DNA of 64,000 nt from Brevibacillus laterosporus LMG 15441 (lineage in GTDB: Bacteria; Bacillota; Bacilli; Brevibacillales; Brevibacillaceae), in assembly GCF_000219535.2 (NCBI RefSeq), contig NZ_CP007806.1, positions 3,444,501 through 3,508,500 on the forward strand, given 5' to 3'. Both the position numbers and the translations under genes were made by a program. Below the pieces are notes generated by a model. That model did not search any database. It was not told the DNA's origin and saw only the letters and a list, made by a program, of their open reading frames with translations. Every line of letters begins with the position of its first letter. Within the stretch, counting starts at the first letter, position 1. This document shows, in pieces, positions 52,513-60,968 of the stretch.

Positions 52513-52956
52513 TTAATTTAAGTTGTATTCCTCAATTCGTAAAGCGAAAGCTAACTTGTAAAACGCTCTTCCTCTGATCCTATAATACGTGGCATGAGTC
52601 ATATCCAGGTCAACATAGGCTTCCACATCGGTTAAATCATCTTCTCCAAACCACCTAATTTTAATTAGCTCTCGTTCCTTTTTACTGAGCCTACGTACTG
52701 CTAAAAGGACCTTATCAACGTGTTCTCTTCGTTGCATTTCTATATCTACATTCTTTACTGCTACATTTTCAGTGGAGCTATGAAAATTATTTGTAATAGT
52801 TGGTGGGATTAATGAATAGCTTGACGTTGTACTTGCCATTATTCCGGGATGGAATCCCATCTGTATGAACGTTCTGGCTAAATCGAGGGCTTCCTTCACT
52901 TTTTTCTCTGTCTCAATCCGATTAATCTCTGGTAACAAAGATAATTGTTTAAACAC
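52513..52956 (-). CDS. ArpU-family phage late transcriptional regulator
   Basis: 147 residues, opening MFKQLSLLPEINRIETEKKV, the typical ArpU start. The C-terminal sigma-4-like part is seen as VRRLSKKERELIKIRWFGED then LTDVEAYVDLDMTHATYYRI. ArpU-type proteins switch on late phage genes. It lies between the early region and the morphogenesis genes, as usual. GTG 52956 follows GAGGGGGAATAGAT; the longer frame to 53004 is less likely. Confidence 0.85.
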   Translation of the reverse strand: MFKQLSLLPEINRIETEKKVKEALDLARTFIQMGFHPGIMASTTSSYSLIPPTITNNFHSSTENVAVKNVDIEMQRREHVDKVLLAVRRLSKKERELIKIRWFGEDDLTDVEAYVDLDMTHATYYRIRGRAFYKLAFALRIEEYNLN

Positions 52957-53249
52957 ATCTATTCCCCCTCGAAAGTATCGCGTGGTATAATATTGTTTAT
53001 CCACGTTAAATTCACGCTCCTGTTAAGGGCTTTTTCATTTACTCTGATAACATCTTGGCATAATCAATCAAAAATGTAGAAAAACGATCAAACTCTGAAA
53101 TACTCACCTACTGTTATCCCTCTCTCAATTAATTTTCTCGTATAAAATACCGTTCACTTATTGACCTGCTTTTAATATTCTTTCGACAAATAACTCTATA
53201 AAATTTATTATTAGATCGGGATTTTATTTATAAGATAGGAGAGATTATT

Positions 53250-53870
53250 TTGAGCAGTCCTGTTTGTGATTTAAACATTATTTTAGAATTAAAAAAAGCT
53301 ATATTACCTGTTATACTTACATCTTTATTTGGCTTAGGAGTATGGTTAATACAAAATACCCTCCAAACAAAAGGAAAAGAGTTGGAATACAAGATTGCAC
53401 TTTTTAAAGAGCTAACCCAGCTTTTCTTAGATTATAGGACTGCAATAGTTGTTAAATTAGAATATACAGTTATTAAAAACGAACGAATTGAGCAATTTGA
53501 CCTCTCCTCGGAGGATTACTTTAAGCTCCAAGAAAAATTAAAACAACTTGCTCCCTCATTATTTGAAAAACAACAAAAATTTGACGAAATTCATAATAAA
53601 CTTCTGACAACCCTTGTCCTAGCTGAACAAATTTTCGGACCTAGAATAGGACAAGATATCATAATTTTTAGAGAGAAAGTAATTATGCTAAACTTTAATG
53701 ACCATATCCAGATTTACGAAGATTTTAAACAAATTTTAGATCCAAACTTTATACTCCAGAAGGATAAGATAGATTATGAAATCATAGAGTTTAAACTTGC
53801 TGTAATAGAATATTATAATAGGTATCAAGATGTGATTATTAAGAATATACAAAAAGAGATTTTCAAATAA
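53250..53870 (+). CDS. Membrane-anchored helical protein, unknown (moron)
   Basis: 206 residues. An N-terminal membrane span (AILPVILTSLFGLGVWLIQN) is followed by about 165 residues of charged helix (LEYKIALFKELTQLFLDYRT; YFKLQEKLKQLAPSLFEKQQ; VIEYYNRYQDVIIKNIQKE). TTG 53250 follows TAGGAGAGATTATT. Very AT-rich and on the plus strand against all surrounding early genes. Such isolated genes in prophages often protect the lysogen. Function not known. Confidence 0.65.
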   Translation: MSSPVCDLNIILELKKAILPVILTSLFGLGVWLIQNTLQTKGKELEYKIALFKELTQLFLDYRTAIVVKLEYTVIKNERIEQFDLSSEDYFKLQEKLKQLAPSLFEKQQKFDEIHNKLLTTLVLAEQIFGPRIGQDIIIFREKVIMLNFNDHIQIYEDFKQILDPNFILQKDKIDYEIIEFKLAVIEYYNRYQDVIIKNIQKEIFK

Positions 53871-53942
53871 TTTAGTTCCTCCTTATAGGATTAATTTTTT
53901 GTCCCAGCTCCTCGCACTACAATGGCAACAAGGAGTGATATC

Positions 53943-54145
53943 ATGCAAAAATCGTTTTATTATCTATGCCGTGTAGCCGATCTGCTGGATTGGTTAGAAA
54001 GTTTCGACGACACGGCATAGTGTTTGATGTAGAAGCTATCCCAAACACCGATAACGTCCGGTTTGCGTTTCCTGATCTACCTGTGCAGCAGTATCATGTC
54101 GTGCATTTGGTGTTTGGTAAGGCTGGACATGTATATCAGTCATAG
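53943..54145 (+). pseudogene. Small plus-strand gene, apparently frameshifted
   Basis: ATG 53943 has an ideal AAGGAGTGATATC site but its frame ends after 25 codons (LLDWLESFDDTA, stop 54020). The -1 frame overlaps it and stays open to 54145: MPCSRSAGLVRKFRRHGIVF then DVEAIPNTDNVRFAFPDLPV. The second looks like a real small phage protein and lacks a start of its own. So a single-base change or a recoding event probably separates them. Its stop overlaps the end of the methylase gene on the other strand. Confidence 0.45.
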
Positions 54146-55220
54146 ACTTTTGGCGATCTCTTCAATTACGTTGACAGTTACGCTATTTCCAGCCTGTTTG
54201 TAGAGTTGAGAATCAGATATTCCTGCTGCTCTTGCTTTGTCAAACGCTTCATCAGGAAAACCTTGTAGTCGCCAATACTCTCTTGGGGTTAATTTCCTAA
54301 CTCGATGACCATCGTATATTCCATGCCGATCCTGAGCCGTTAAGGTAAACATAGGCTCTCCCGGCTCTTTAATTCTCCTGCCGTTTTGCCTTTTCTCTTC
54401 TCTATCCGGTGTTAAGACAGCCATAGGTTCAATAATCTTGATCCCTTCACCCTTATTCGTTGTTAATGTGGGACTTATTCCTTCACTGTGAAATACTTGC
54501 CCATTCATACCTCTGCCGGATGGATTAACATTTCCTGCAACTATAATCTTTGGCTGTCTATCACCGCCTTGCGCTGTATTTAAGCAAGGCGAGATACCAT
54601 TAATGTCATACACCTCTGCATTTGATCGAAATGATCCTTCTAACCGACCAATGACCGTAATAACGCCTCCGTTTTTTGATTCGAGAGGAAATATTTTTCT
54701 GGTACTTGCTCCTCTAAGATGTCCAATAATGAACACGCGCGCTCTGTTTTGTGGTACTCCAAAGTTTTTAGAGTTAAGCACATTCCATTCCGCATCATAC
54801 CCGACTTCATCCAAGGTTCTGAGGATTGTCTCGAACGTATCCCCGTTATTGTGGTTGAGGAGTCCTTCGACGTTCTCAAGAAATAAATAGCGTGGTCTGA
54901 GAATAGATGCGAAGCGCATAATCTCAAAGAAGAGAGTTCCCCTAGTATCGTTGAAACCTGCTCGCTTTCCAGCAACCGAGAAAGCCTGGCACGGAAATCC
55001 TCCACAGATAACGTCGGTATGTCCGATTCCTCGAAGACTCATTTGTAACGGTCGTGATGTCATCTGCTGTCCACTCTCCTTGTGTATCGTGTATAGCTTG
55101 GTAAGATATCCGAGCAAATTTATTATTCTCTACCCATCCAATCGGTTTATGACCAGCTCTTTGCATCCCAAATCGGAATCCACCGATTCCAGAGAACAGA
55201 TCAAGGAATGTATAACCCAT
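54140..55220 (-). pseudogene. DNA (cytosine-5) methyltransferase, frameshifted
   Basis: All catalytic motifs of a C5 methylase are in the DNA: motif I FLDLFSGIGGFRFGMQ, motif IV GGFPCQAFSVAGKRAGF with the Pro-Cys pair, motif VI FLENVEGLL, motif VIII FGVPQNRARVFIIGH, motif X QLYKQAGNSVTVNV. But motif I is in one frame (54942-55220) and the rest in the +1 frame (from about 55035 on), parted by one extra base near 55035 (AATGAGTCTTCGAGG). As read, the enzyme is split between motifs I and IV. No partner nuclease is near, so it is an orphan phage methylase, used against host restriction. Confidence 0.8.
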
Positions 55221-55306
55221 CAATCCCCACTCACTTCCTCCGCCCACTCTCGCAACGCCTGAGCCTGGTCAATCTCTATCCATGTAAAGCAGTAGCTATT
55301 TTGCAT
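55220..55306 (-). CDS. 28-residue peptide upstream of the methylase
   Basis: MQNSYCFTWIEIDQAQALRE then WAEEVSGD, ending in TGATG, so its stop overlaps the methylase start. GGGGGTGCG precedes the ATG by 5 bp. It also overlaps the dUTPase end. Possibly a coupling leader or a small early protein. Confidence 0.5.
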   Translation of the reverse strand: MQNSYCFTWIEIDQAQALREWAEEVSGD

Positions 55307-55823
55307 TTGAACGCACCCCCGTTGAACCAAAACCGCCTGTTCCTCGCTTCGTATCGCTTAGTTCATCTACCTCAACAAAACTCGCTTGAATAACCGGAGT
55401 AATAATACCTTGAGCAACACGATCACCTTTTCGGATGATGTATGATCCTTCTGGTAAAAATCCGTATCCATTTGGCACATCAATCTCATTCCCTGAAATA
55501 TTGAAACATAAGCAAGTAGCAGAATCATAATTCTCATTTGTATTGTCAAACATCATGCAAACCTCTCCCCGATAGTCACTATCTATAGTTCCTATGCTGT
55601 TTGACTGTCTTAGTTTTGTGTGGAGCGACACTCCGGATCGTGGTCGGATCTGCATCTCATATCCCTTTGGAATTTCAAAGGCTAACCCTAAAGGTATTTT
55701 TGCGGTTTCACCAGGTTCGATAATCGTTTCCTCAACTGCTACAAGATCAAATCCTGCACTACCAGGAGTGGCATATGCCGGTATTACTGCATCTGGATGG
55801 AGTTTTTTAATTTTCACTTGCAT
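55296..55823 (-). CDS. dut: dUTP pyrophosphatase (dUTPase)
   Basis: Hydrolyses dUTP to dUMP, keeping uracil out of phage DNA. 175 residues with all five trimeric dUTPase motifs: PGSAGFDLVA (1), RPRSGVSL (2), GTIDSDYRGEV (3), KGDRVAQGII (4) and RGTGGFGSTG (5). Longer than the usual 140-150 residues by an insertion around NENYDSATCLCFNISGNEI. Part of the nucleotide-metabolism module. Confidence 0.95.
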   Translation of the reverse strand: MQVKIKKLHPDAVIPAYATPGSAGFDLVAVEETIIEPGETAKIPLGLAFEIPKGYEMQIRPRSGVSLHTKLRQSNSIGTIDSDYRGEVCMMFDNTNENYDSATCLCFNISGNEIDVPNGYGFLPEGSYIIRKGDRVAQGIITPVIQASFVEVDELSDTKRGTGGFGSTGVRSNAK

Positions 55824-55825
55824 AA

Positions 55826-56014
55826 TTAATTCCTCCTCGATTCTTCTACTTTCATTCGTGCTAATCTGGTTGCGGTTGCTAATATTGCTGCCATTCGTTT
55901 AGGTCCGATACCAGGCGTTTCAGCCAATGCTCTTTCGAAGAGATTCCATGATGCAATCGTTGCTTGCTCTACACCTGCAGCTCGTTCGCGTTGTAATTTC
56001 TTTTGTAGGCTCAT
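55826..56014 (-). CDS. Small helical early protein
   Basis: 62 residues, MSLQKKLQRERAAGVEQATI then FERALAETPGIGPKRMAAIL. The ETPGIGPKRMAAIL segment resembles a helix-hairpin-helix DNA-binding element. The rest is basic. It overlaps the preceding gene by 4 bp. Unknown family. Confidence 0.55.
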   Translation of the reverse strand: MSLQKKLQRERAAGVEQATIASWNLFERALAETPGIGPKRMAAILATATRLARMKVEESRRN

Positions 56015-56244
56015 ATGCCAAATCTCTTCTTTTTGATTCTGTTGCCAGGAACGGACATTGTAGTGATATCAGTAAAAGCACGATGGCTCTTTCTGACAGC
56101 CGGTGATGGTAAAGAAACAAGCCAAGCTCGTTCTTCAGGAGTCATTTCTCGTTTTGTCAATGGTCCCGCCTTATAAACTGGTCGATCTACTCTTGGCCGC
56201 GCTCTCTTTTCAAGTCCTAGTGTTGAGCCAAAATTCATCATCAT
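56011..56244 (-). CDS. Small basic early protein
   Basis: 77 residues from ATG 56244 (MMMNFGSTLGLEKRARPRVD, then LTKREMTPEERAWLVSLPSP, VPGNRIKKKRFGI). GGAGGCGCTT precedes the three ATG codons. A frame reaching 56310 overlaps the upstream gene and has no ribosome site. Function unknown. Confidence 0.6.
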   Translation of the reverse strand: MMMNFGSTLGLEKRARPRVDRPVYKAGPLTKREMTPEERAWLVSLPSPAVRKSHRAFTDITTMSVPGNRIKKKRFGI

Positions 56245-56275
56245 AAGCGCCTCCTGTTGTTGGGAAGAAGCAGCT

Positions 56276-56941
56276 TTACGCTGCTCCCCCGTCAGATTGT
56301 TCGGCTTCAAGATCGGTATATTCTGGAGTGACTTGTGATAAGTTTCTAAGGTCGTCCCAATCTCTTGCTGCTGAAGCTATACGACCTTTGTAGTCCTTCC
56401 AAATCTTGCTCCATTTTCCGGAGGTTAGATCGAGAGAAGTAGCGATATCCATGGAACGCTCACCTGCTTCACGTCGAGTTACGATGTCGATGAAATTGTA
56501 AGGTAGGTCTTCGAATGTCGGGGCCTGTCCAGAAAGGATAAATTCATTGATTATTTTGGGTTCTACTTGAGGTGTGTCTTCTTGTTGAGAGGCTTCTTGT
56601 TCACCTTCTAATTCAGGAGTAGCTTCTTCTTGCGGTTTATCTTCTTTGGTTTCAGTCTCAGAATCTTGGACATTCTCTAAAACCTCGTTTGGCTTCACTT
56701 CTACCATTCCAGATCCATCAACCGTATATGGGGTATTGGGAGTTTCTTCGTCCGTTTGCCCATCTAATTCGAATGACAATTGATTGTCGCCTATAGCAAC
56801 AAAAACATATGTTTTGCGTAAACGCATTAAGTTCAGTATTTCTTGATCTTTAGGGTTTTCTATTTCCAAGACCATCTCAATGCTGTCACCCTTGCCGGAA
56901 CCTATCTTTTTCAAATAAGCTTCAAAATTTTTATTATCCAT
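56276..56941 (-). CDS. Phage early protein with acidic linker
   Basis: 221 residues in two parts. An N-terminal domain (1-80, MDNKNFEAYLKKIGSGKGDS, LRKTYVFVAIGDNQLSFELD) is joined by an acidic, Glu/Gln-rich linker (about 85-130) to a C-terminal helical domain (INEFILSGQAPTFEDLPYNF, RREAGERSMDIATSLDLTS) that resembles a helix-turn-helix. No family is recognised. It lies beside the RuvC-like gene. Confidence 0.6.
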   Translation of the reverse strand: MDNKNFEAYLKKIGSGKGDSIEMVLEIENPKDQEILNLMRLRKTYVFVAIGDNQLSFELDGQTDEETPNTPYTVDGSGMVEVKPNEVLENVQDSETETKEDKPQEEATPELEGEQEASQQEDTPQVEPKIINEFILSGQAPTFEDLPYNFIDIVTRREAGERSMDIATSLDLTSGKWSKIWKDYKGRIASAARDWDDLRNLSQVTPEYTDLEAEQSDGGAA

Positions 56942-56961
56942 TGTTTATTTCTCCTCTCAAT

Positions 56962-57495
56962 TTAGGCTTTATTTTTTGCTTTAGCTTTTGGTTTAGGATT
57001 GAGAATAGCTTCTACAACCTCTTTTTGAGTCTTGATCAGTTGGCCATGTCCGTTTAAGGCACGTCCTATTTGAGCCAGCACATAAGCATCACGCACGTTA
57101 TCTGACTTATGTTTGAATCCAAAACGTTCAGCGATTCCAACTGCAACTGCTGCTTTATCGCCAACCCCTTTTCCGGTTGCGAATTTTTTTAACTGGCTAG
57201 GAGCCACTACAACGAATTTCATGCCCCTTCTATACAAATGAATCCTTATAAACCAACCAATTCCGTACTGGAAATCCACGCTTCTTCCAGAAGAATTAAA
57301 TGAAAATCCCTCAATCAAAACAAAGTCAGTTGGTTGTATTCCAGATAATATTTTTTCTGCTAATAAAGACATACGCTCTGGATCTTCAAGATCTTTAAGT
57401 GTTATCTCGTTAGCATCCAGTACGTTCCCTTGTTCATCTAGCCTTACAAACCCAGTCTTAGTTGATAAATCTAGCCCTACGTAGTTTTGGCCCAC
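56962..57495 (-). CDS. RuvC-like Holliday junction resolvase/nuclease
   Basis: 177 residues of the RNase H fold: strand 1 YVGLDLSTKTGF with the first Asp, FVLIEGFSFNSSGRSVDFQY with Glu, PSQLKKFATGKGVGDKAAVA, and SDNVRDAYVLAQIGRALNG with two Asp. A Lys-rich tail (PKPKAKAKNKA). Resolves branched DNA before packaging. The GTG start follows GAGGAGGAACAGAC; it overlaps the upstream gene by 38 bp. Confidence 0.85.
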   Translation of the reverse strand: MGQNYVGLDLSTKTGFVRLDEQGNVLDANEITLKDLEDPERMSLLAEKILSGIQPTDFVLIEGFSFNSSGRSVDFQYGIGWFIRIHLYRRGMKFVVVAPSQLKKFATGKGVGDKAAVAVGIAERFGFKHKSDNVRDAYVLAQIGRALNGHGQLIKTQKEVVEAILNPKPKAKAKNKA

Positions 57496-57700
57496 GTCTG
57501 TTCCTCCTCACAATCTCAAACACTGTACATTCGTCGATTTCATCACCGTTGAAAGCTATCAATCTCTTAGCCCGATATTCCAGGAGTAGCTGGTGAATAA
57601 TCTCTTCGTCTGAGTAATACAAACCTTTTGTCAATGCTCGATAGTCGAGCTTTCCCGAAGCCTGAATCCGTTTCAGCAGTGGGCAAACATGCCGTCTCAT
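57458..57700 (-). CDS. Small winged-helix-like early protein
   Basis: 80 residues, MRRHVCPLLKRIQASGKLDY then TKGLYYSDEEIIHQLLLEYR and FEIVRRNRRGPKLRRARFI. The pattern resembles a small DNA-binding helix-turn-helix with a basic wing. The ATG overlaps the stop of a 31-residue upstream gene (ATGA). Confidence 0.55.
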   Translation of the reverse strand: MRRHVCPLLKRIQASGKLDYRALTKGLYYSDEEIIHQLLLEYRAKRLIAFNGDEIDECTVFEIVRRNRRGPKLRRARFIN

Positions 57701-57792
57701 TTCCCACCTTCTCTTTTATTTATATTTTGAGATGTTTCGATATCTAAATATGAACGCATGTGTCTGACCTTCTCAGAGCCGTTTCTAGCCAT
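57697..57792 (-). CDS. 31-residue early peptide
   Basis: MARNGSEKVRHMRSYLDIET then SQNINKREGGK; its TGA overlaps the next ATG. The ribosome site is weak (GTGAAT). It lies directly behind an SOS-like box and would be the first gene of this segment. Weak but consistent. Confidence 0.45.
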   Translation of the reverse strand: MARNGSEKVRHMRSYLDIETSQNINKREGGK

Positions 57793-57801
57793 TTTTATTC
57801 A

Positions 57802-57815
57802 CGAACATACATTTG
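57802..57815. promoter_or_regulatory. Possible third SOS-type box
   Basis: CGAACATACATTTG, read on the minus strand CAAATGTATGTTCG. It matches 11 of 14 positions of the boxes at 15653 and 21465. It lies 10 bp upstream of the 31-residue gene. Confidence 0.4.
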
Positions 57816-57869
57816 CATATCTTTGTTATAAAAAACTCGTGGCGACCCCTTCGGCTCGTTCTAGCGATG

Positions 57870-58046
57870 TTATTTCTTGGTCATGATGAACTCTCCGTTC
57901 CTAACCTGCTTCAATTCGTAATCATCACCATACCTCATGGAGTAGCTTCCCCAGCATTCTTTCATGGCTGCTCTCCGCTTTTGATCATCCTTGATCGCCA
58001 AGATCCACTCAGGGATGGGGATACGAACTTCAATATCGCGTAGCAT
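57870..58046 (-). CDS. 58-residue early protein behind dnaB
   Basis: MLRDIEVRIPIPEWILAIKD then DQKRRAAMKECWGSYSMRYG and DYELKQVRNGEFIMTKK. The ATG overlaps the dnaB stop (TAATG). Helical, charged. No family recognised; coupled to the helicase gene, so a replication accessory is possible. Confidence 0.6.
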   Translation of the reverse strand: MLRDIEVRIPIPEWILAIKDDQKRRAAMKECWGSYSMRYGDDYELKQVRNGEFIMTKK

Positions 58047-59380
58047 TAGGCTGGATCATCCATGCTCAACTGGCGTGCCATGTTCGAAAACTTGTTGTAC
58101 TCCTTCAGGAAGACCAGCTCGACCGTTCCAGTTGGGCCATTACGTTGCTTGGCTACGATGAACTCAACAATGTTTTTACTTTCACTGTCTTTGTTGTAGT
58201 AGTCGTCTCGGTAAAGGAAAGCAACAAGGTCCGCATCTTGCTCTAGAGAACCTGATTCCCTGAGGTCTGACATCATGGGCCGCTTGTCTTGCCGTTGCTC
58301 AACTGAACGGCTCAACTGTGAAAGAGCAATGATTGGTACGTCCAGCTCACGTGCAATTGACTTTAACTCACGTGATATACTCGAAACCTCTTCCTGGCGA
58401 TTCCCACCCTTACCTCGCAGTAATTGCAGATAATCGATGAGGATTAGACCAAGCCCTTTCTCTTGCTGGAGCTTCTTACATCTGCGCCGTATATCCGCTG
58501 TTGTTACCGCTGCTGTGTCGTCTATGTAGATCGGCGCCTTTGAAATAGTACCTATCGCCATTGTGAGCTTCTGCCAGTCATTTTCTTCTAGCAACCCTGA
58601 TCTAATTCGCGATGCATCGATCATGCCTTCAGCGCAAATCATGCGGGTCACTAATTGTGGAGCTGACATCTCTAGAGAAAATATGGCCACTGGCTCTTTC
58701 GATCGGATTGCAACGTTCTGACCCACATTCAAAGCAAGCGCCGTTTTACCAACAGAAGGACGGGCCGCCCAAATGATTAAGTCTGACTTGTTTAAACCCG
58801 CTGTCATTTTATCGATGTCCGCATATCCGCTTGGAATGCCTGTCATTTGTCCTTTGAACATGCTCACCTTTTCAATGGCTTCGTATGATTCCTTGACCAC
58901 TTCACCAGCATGCTTAAAACCTTGTGATTGGACATTAGGCTCTAGTTCAGCTTTTGCATTGTCTAGGTTAGCAAGAACAGCATCGATGTCCTCGGCGCTG
59001 TAACCGTCCTTCTGCAACTGCTCGCCCAATCTGATCAGCTTTCGTCTCTTTGCCTGCTCTGCCACTATACCGATGTGATAATTAAGCGTTTCAGTGCTGG
59101 CTACCGATCCCTGTAAATCAGTCAGATAAACCGAACTACCCGCCGAAATAAATAGATTGTCTGAAGCTAGTTTTGTGGTGACGGTTAGAATGTCGATCTT
59201 GGTTCCTGTTTCAAACAGCTCCGTCATAGCCTTCAGGATTTTTTTGTGTAGAGGCTGGTAAAGTGATTCATGGTTAATCCGTTCCAACACTTTTTCGATA
59301 ATCGCAGGATCTTTTAGGATCGAGCCTATCACCGCTTGCTCCGCCTCATGGCTATGTGGCATCTCCTGGATGTTAATCAT
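58046..59380 (-). CDS. dnaB: Replicative DNA helicase DnaB
   Basis: 444 residues, the standard size. N-terminal DnaB domain (PHSHEAEQAVIGSILKDPAI), linker, and RecA-type motor: Walker A WAARPSVGKTALALNVGQ near residue 200, FSLEMSAPQLVTRMI, Walker B LILIDYLQLLRG, and IALSQLSRSVEQR with DLRESGSLEQDADLVAFLYR. Unwinds DNA ahead of the replication fork. It overlaps the loader gene by 8 bp. Confidence 0.95.
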   Translation of the reverse strand: MINIQEMPHSHEAEQAVIGSILKDPAIIEKVLERINHESLYQPLHKKILKAMTELFETGTKIDILTVTTKLASDNLFISAGSSVYLTDLQGSVASTETLNYHIGIVAEQAKRRKLIRLGEQLQKDGYSAEDIDAVLANLDNAKAELEPNVQSQGFKHAGEVVKESYEAIEKVSMFKGQMTGIPSGYADIDKMTAGLNKSDLIIWAARPSVGKTALALNVGQNVAIRSKEPVAIFSLEMSAPQLVTRMICAEGMIDASRIRSGLLEENDWQKLTMAIGTISKAPIYIDDTAAVTTADIRRRCKKLQQEKGLGLILIDYLQLLRGKGGNRQEEVSSISRELKSIARELDVPIIALSQLSRSVEQRQDKRPMMSDLRESGSLEQDADLVAFLYRDDYYNKDSESKNIVEFIVAKQRNGPTGTVELVFLKEYNKFSNMARQLSMDDPA

Positions 59381-60185
59381 GGCTGTTCACCTGCCCATTA
59401 GCCCATTGATTTGTTTTCACGTATTTACCGAACCGCTCACTCTCTCCAGTTACTTCTACAACGTCCCCTCCACCAAGGACACGTTCCATAAGTCGTGTTC
59501 CCCAGCCATCATTGCGTTCGTTGTACTTTTTTTCTAACTCCAGAACGCCTAGATTTGATCCATACAGCGTGGGAAGCCGGTCTTGTCTGGATTCCAAAAC
59601 TCCGAACAAGTCGCTCATCTCCCAATGTGCAGGTATGTCAGCACCGATCTCGTCGATGATTAGCACTTCCGCATTTTTGTAAGCTGCTAGAGTTTCAAGC
59701 TTTGTATATTTGTTGCTGGTTCGGTTAATTAAGCTACTTGTTGTTGTATAAATAACGCTGTTCCCTTGATGTCTTAGCTTCATGGCCACCGCTGAAAGGA
59801 GGCTGCTTTTACCGGTGCCATTTGGCCCGAAAATGTATAGACCCTTGTCTTTCCAGCGTTCCAAGTTCGTAGCGAAATCTTTTAACTTAACATGAGCTTC
59901 TTGAATTCCTGGATGTCGTGCTTTATCCAAGCTAGCATTTAGAACCATTTGATCATCGTCGCTGTAAGCTTGGATTTTCTGTATAAACGCAATCTTTGCT
60001 CGTTGACGCTCTTCTTTGGCTAGCAAGTCAGTTTCGCATTTGCAAGCAACCGCTACTACTCGCTCTACTCCAAGAATGTGAATTGCTACAGGCGAAAGTA
60101 CTCTGCTGCATATGCTGCATCTTCGCTCACTTGAGCCCAGCTTTTCGGTACTGTTCTGCGCGATCCGCTGAAAGAGATCCTGCAT
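59373..60185 (-). CDS. dnaC: DnaC/DnaI-type helicase loader ATPase
   Basis: 270 residues. An N-terminal Cys cluster (RRCSICSRVLSPVA then CKCETD) binds zinc as in DnaI. The AAA+ part has Walker A FGPNGTGKSSLLSAVAMKL near 120, Walker B VLIIDEIGAD, and GSNLGVLELEKKYNERND with the arginine-finger region. Loads DnaB at the origin. The 5' end overlaps the replisome organizer gene by 59 bp. Confidence 0.88.
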   Translation of the reverse strand: MQDLFQRIAQNSTEKLGSSERRCSICSRVLSPVAIHILGVERVVAVACKCETDLLAKEERQRAKIAFIQKIQAYSDDDQMVLNASLDKARHPGIQEAHVKLKDFATNLERWKDKGLYIFGPNGTGKSSLLSAVAMKLRHQGNSVIYTTTSSLINRTSNKYTKLETLAAYKNAEVLIIDEIGADIPAHWEMSDLFGVLESRQDRLPTLYGSNLGVLELEKKYNERNDGWGTRLMERVLGGGDVVEVTGESERFGKYVKTNQWANGQVNSHD

Positions 60186-60954
60186 AGTTTGCTTTTCCCC
60201 CTTTGCTTGTAGATTTTTGATTCAAATAGCCTTCGAACTTGTTTGAAAACAAAGTTTCTGGACGCAGGTACTTAGACCACTCTGCATCACCTAGCCATTC
60301 AGCCGTTTTATTGTCGATAACCTTTTTAAAGTCATCTAGAGTGAACCCATCGTTCCACCTAGCTTTGATTAAATCTCTAGTTTTCTTTGACGTATGTTTG
60401 TAGGCTGTTTGTGCTTTTTGGTTTAGATAATCCACGATTTCCGAAAAGGGTATATATATATCTTTTAATTCTTTATCTTTATCTATTTCTTTTTCTATCT
60501 CTGTTGCGGGACAATGAGGGACATGTCCCCCTCCTGTCCCCGGGACAGCTTTTGGAAGTGATAATTGCTCCCTTTGTTTCTCACGTTGACGCTGTTTTTT
60601 CAACCTTTCCCGCTCTCTGATTCTCTCAAGAGCATCTATGTTTTGGTGTTTATCCCAGTTAGTAATGTGAATCGTGTTATTATCTATGTTGATCATGTCG
60701 AGATTCTGGAACGTTTGAAGAGCTAATCTGACTGTATTTAAGGGCCTTTTAAACTTGTGTGACAGCATTTCATCCGTATACGGTATAGACTCTGTTAAAA
60801 AGATGTAGCCGCCTGCATTACATTTCCCTGCAAGTGTCAGAAGCTTTATCCAAATTACAAGAATTGCATCCGCTTCAGGTAAACTCTCTAGGAAATCTAT
60901 CTTCTGGTCATCGAACATTGTTGTCGTTATTTTTATCCACTTGATCTCGTTCAA
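60127..60954 (-). CDS. Phage replisome organizer/initiator protein
   Basis: 275 residues. N-terminal replisome organizer domain (MNEIKWIKITTTMFDDQKID, TLAGKCNAGGYIFLTESIPY). A basic linker (ERERLKKQRQREKQREQ) and a C-terminal conserved phage domain (IVDYLNQKAQTAYKHTSKKT, then LRPETLFSNKFEGYLNQK). These proteins bind the phage origin, which usually lies inside or next to the gene; the AT-rich stretch at 60445-60500 (TATATATATC onward) is a likely candidate. Confidence 0.85.
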   Translation of the reverse strand: MNEIKWIKITTTMFDDQKIDFLESLPEADAILVIWIKLLTLAGKCNAGGYIFLTESIPYTDEMLSHKFKRPLNTVRLALQTFQNLDMINIDNNTIHITNWDKHQNIDALERIRERERLKKQRQREKQREQLSLPKAVPGTGGGHVPHCPATEIEKEIDKDKELKDIYIPFSEIVDYLNQKAQTAYKHTSKKTRDLIKARWNDGFTLDDFKKVIDNKTAEWLGDAEWSKYLRPETLFSNKFEGYLNQKSTSKGGKANYAGSLSADRAEQYRKAGLK

Positions 60955-60968
60955 TGGTGTTCACCCGC

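Noticed and set aside
54640-55005. Minus-strand 121-codon frame over the methylase
   Set aside because: Overlaps the conserved methylase motifs in another frame; no family features of its own.
57813-58043. Plus-strand 76-codon frame
   Set aside because: It is antisense to the 58-residue minus-strand gene coupled to dnaB by TAATG, which has the better codons and context.
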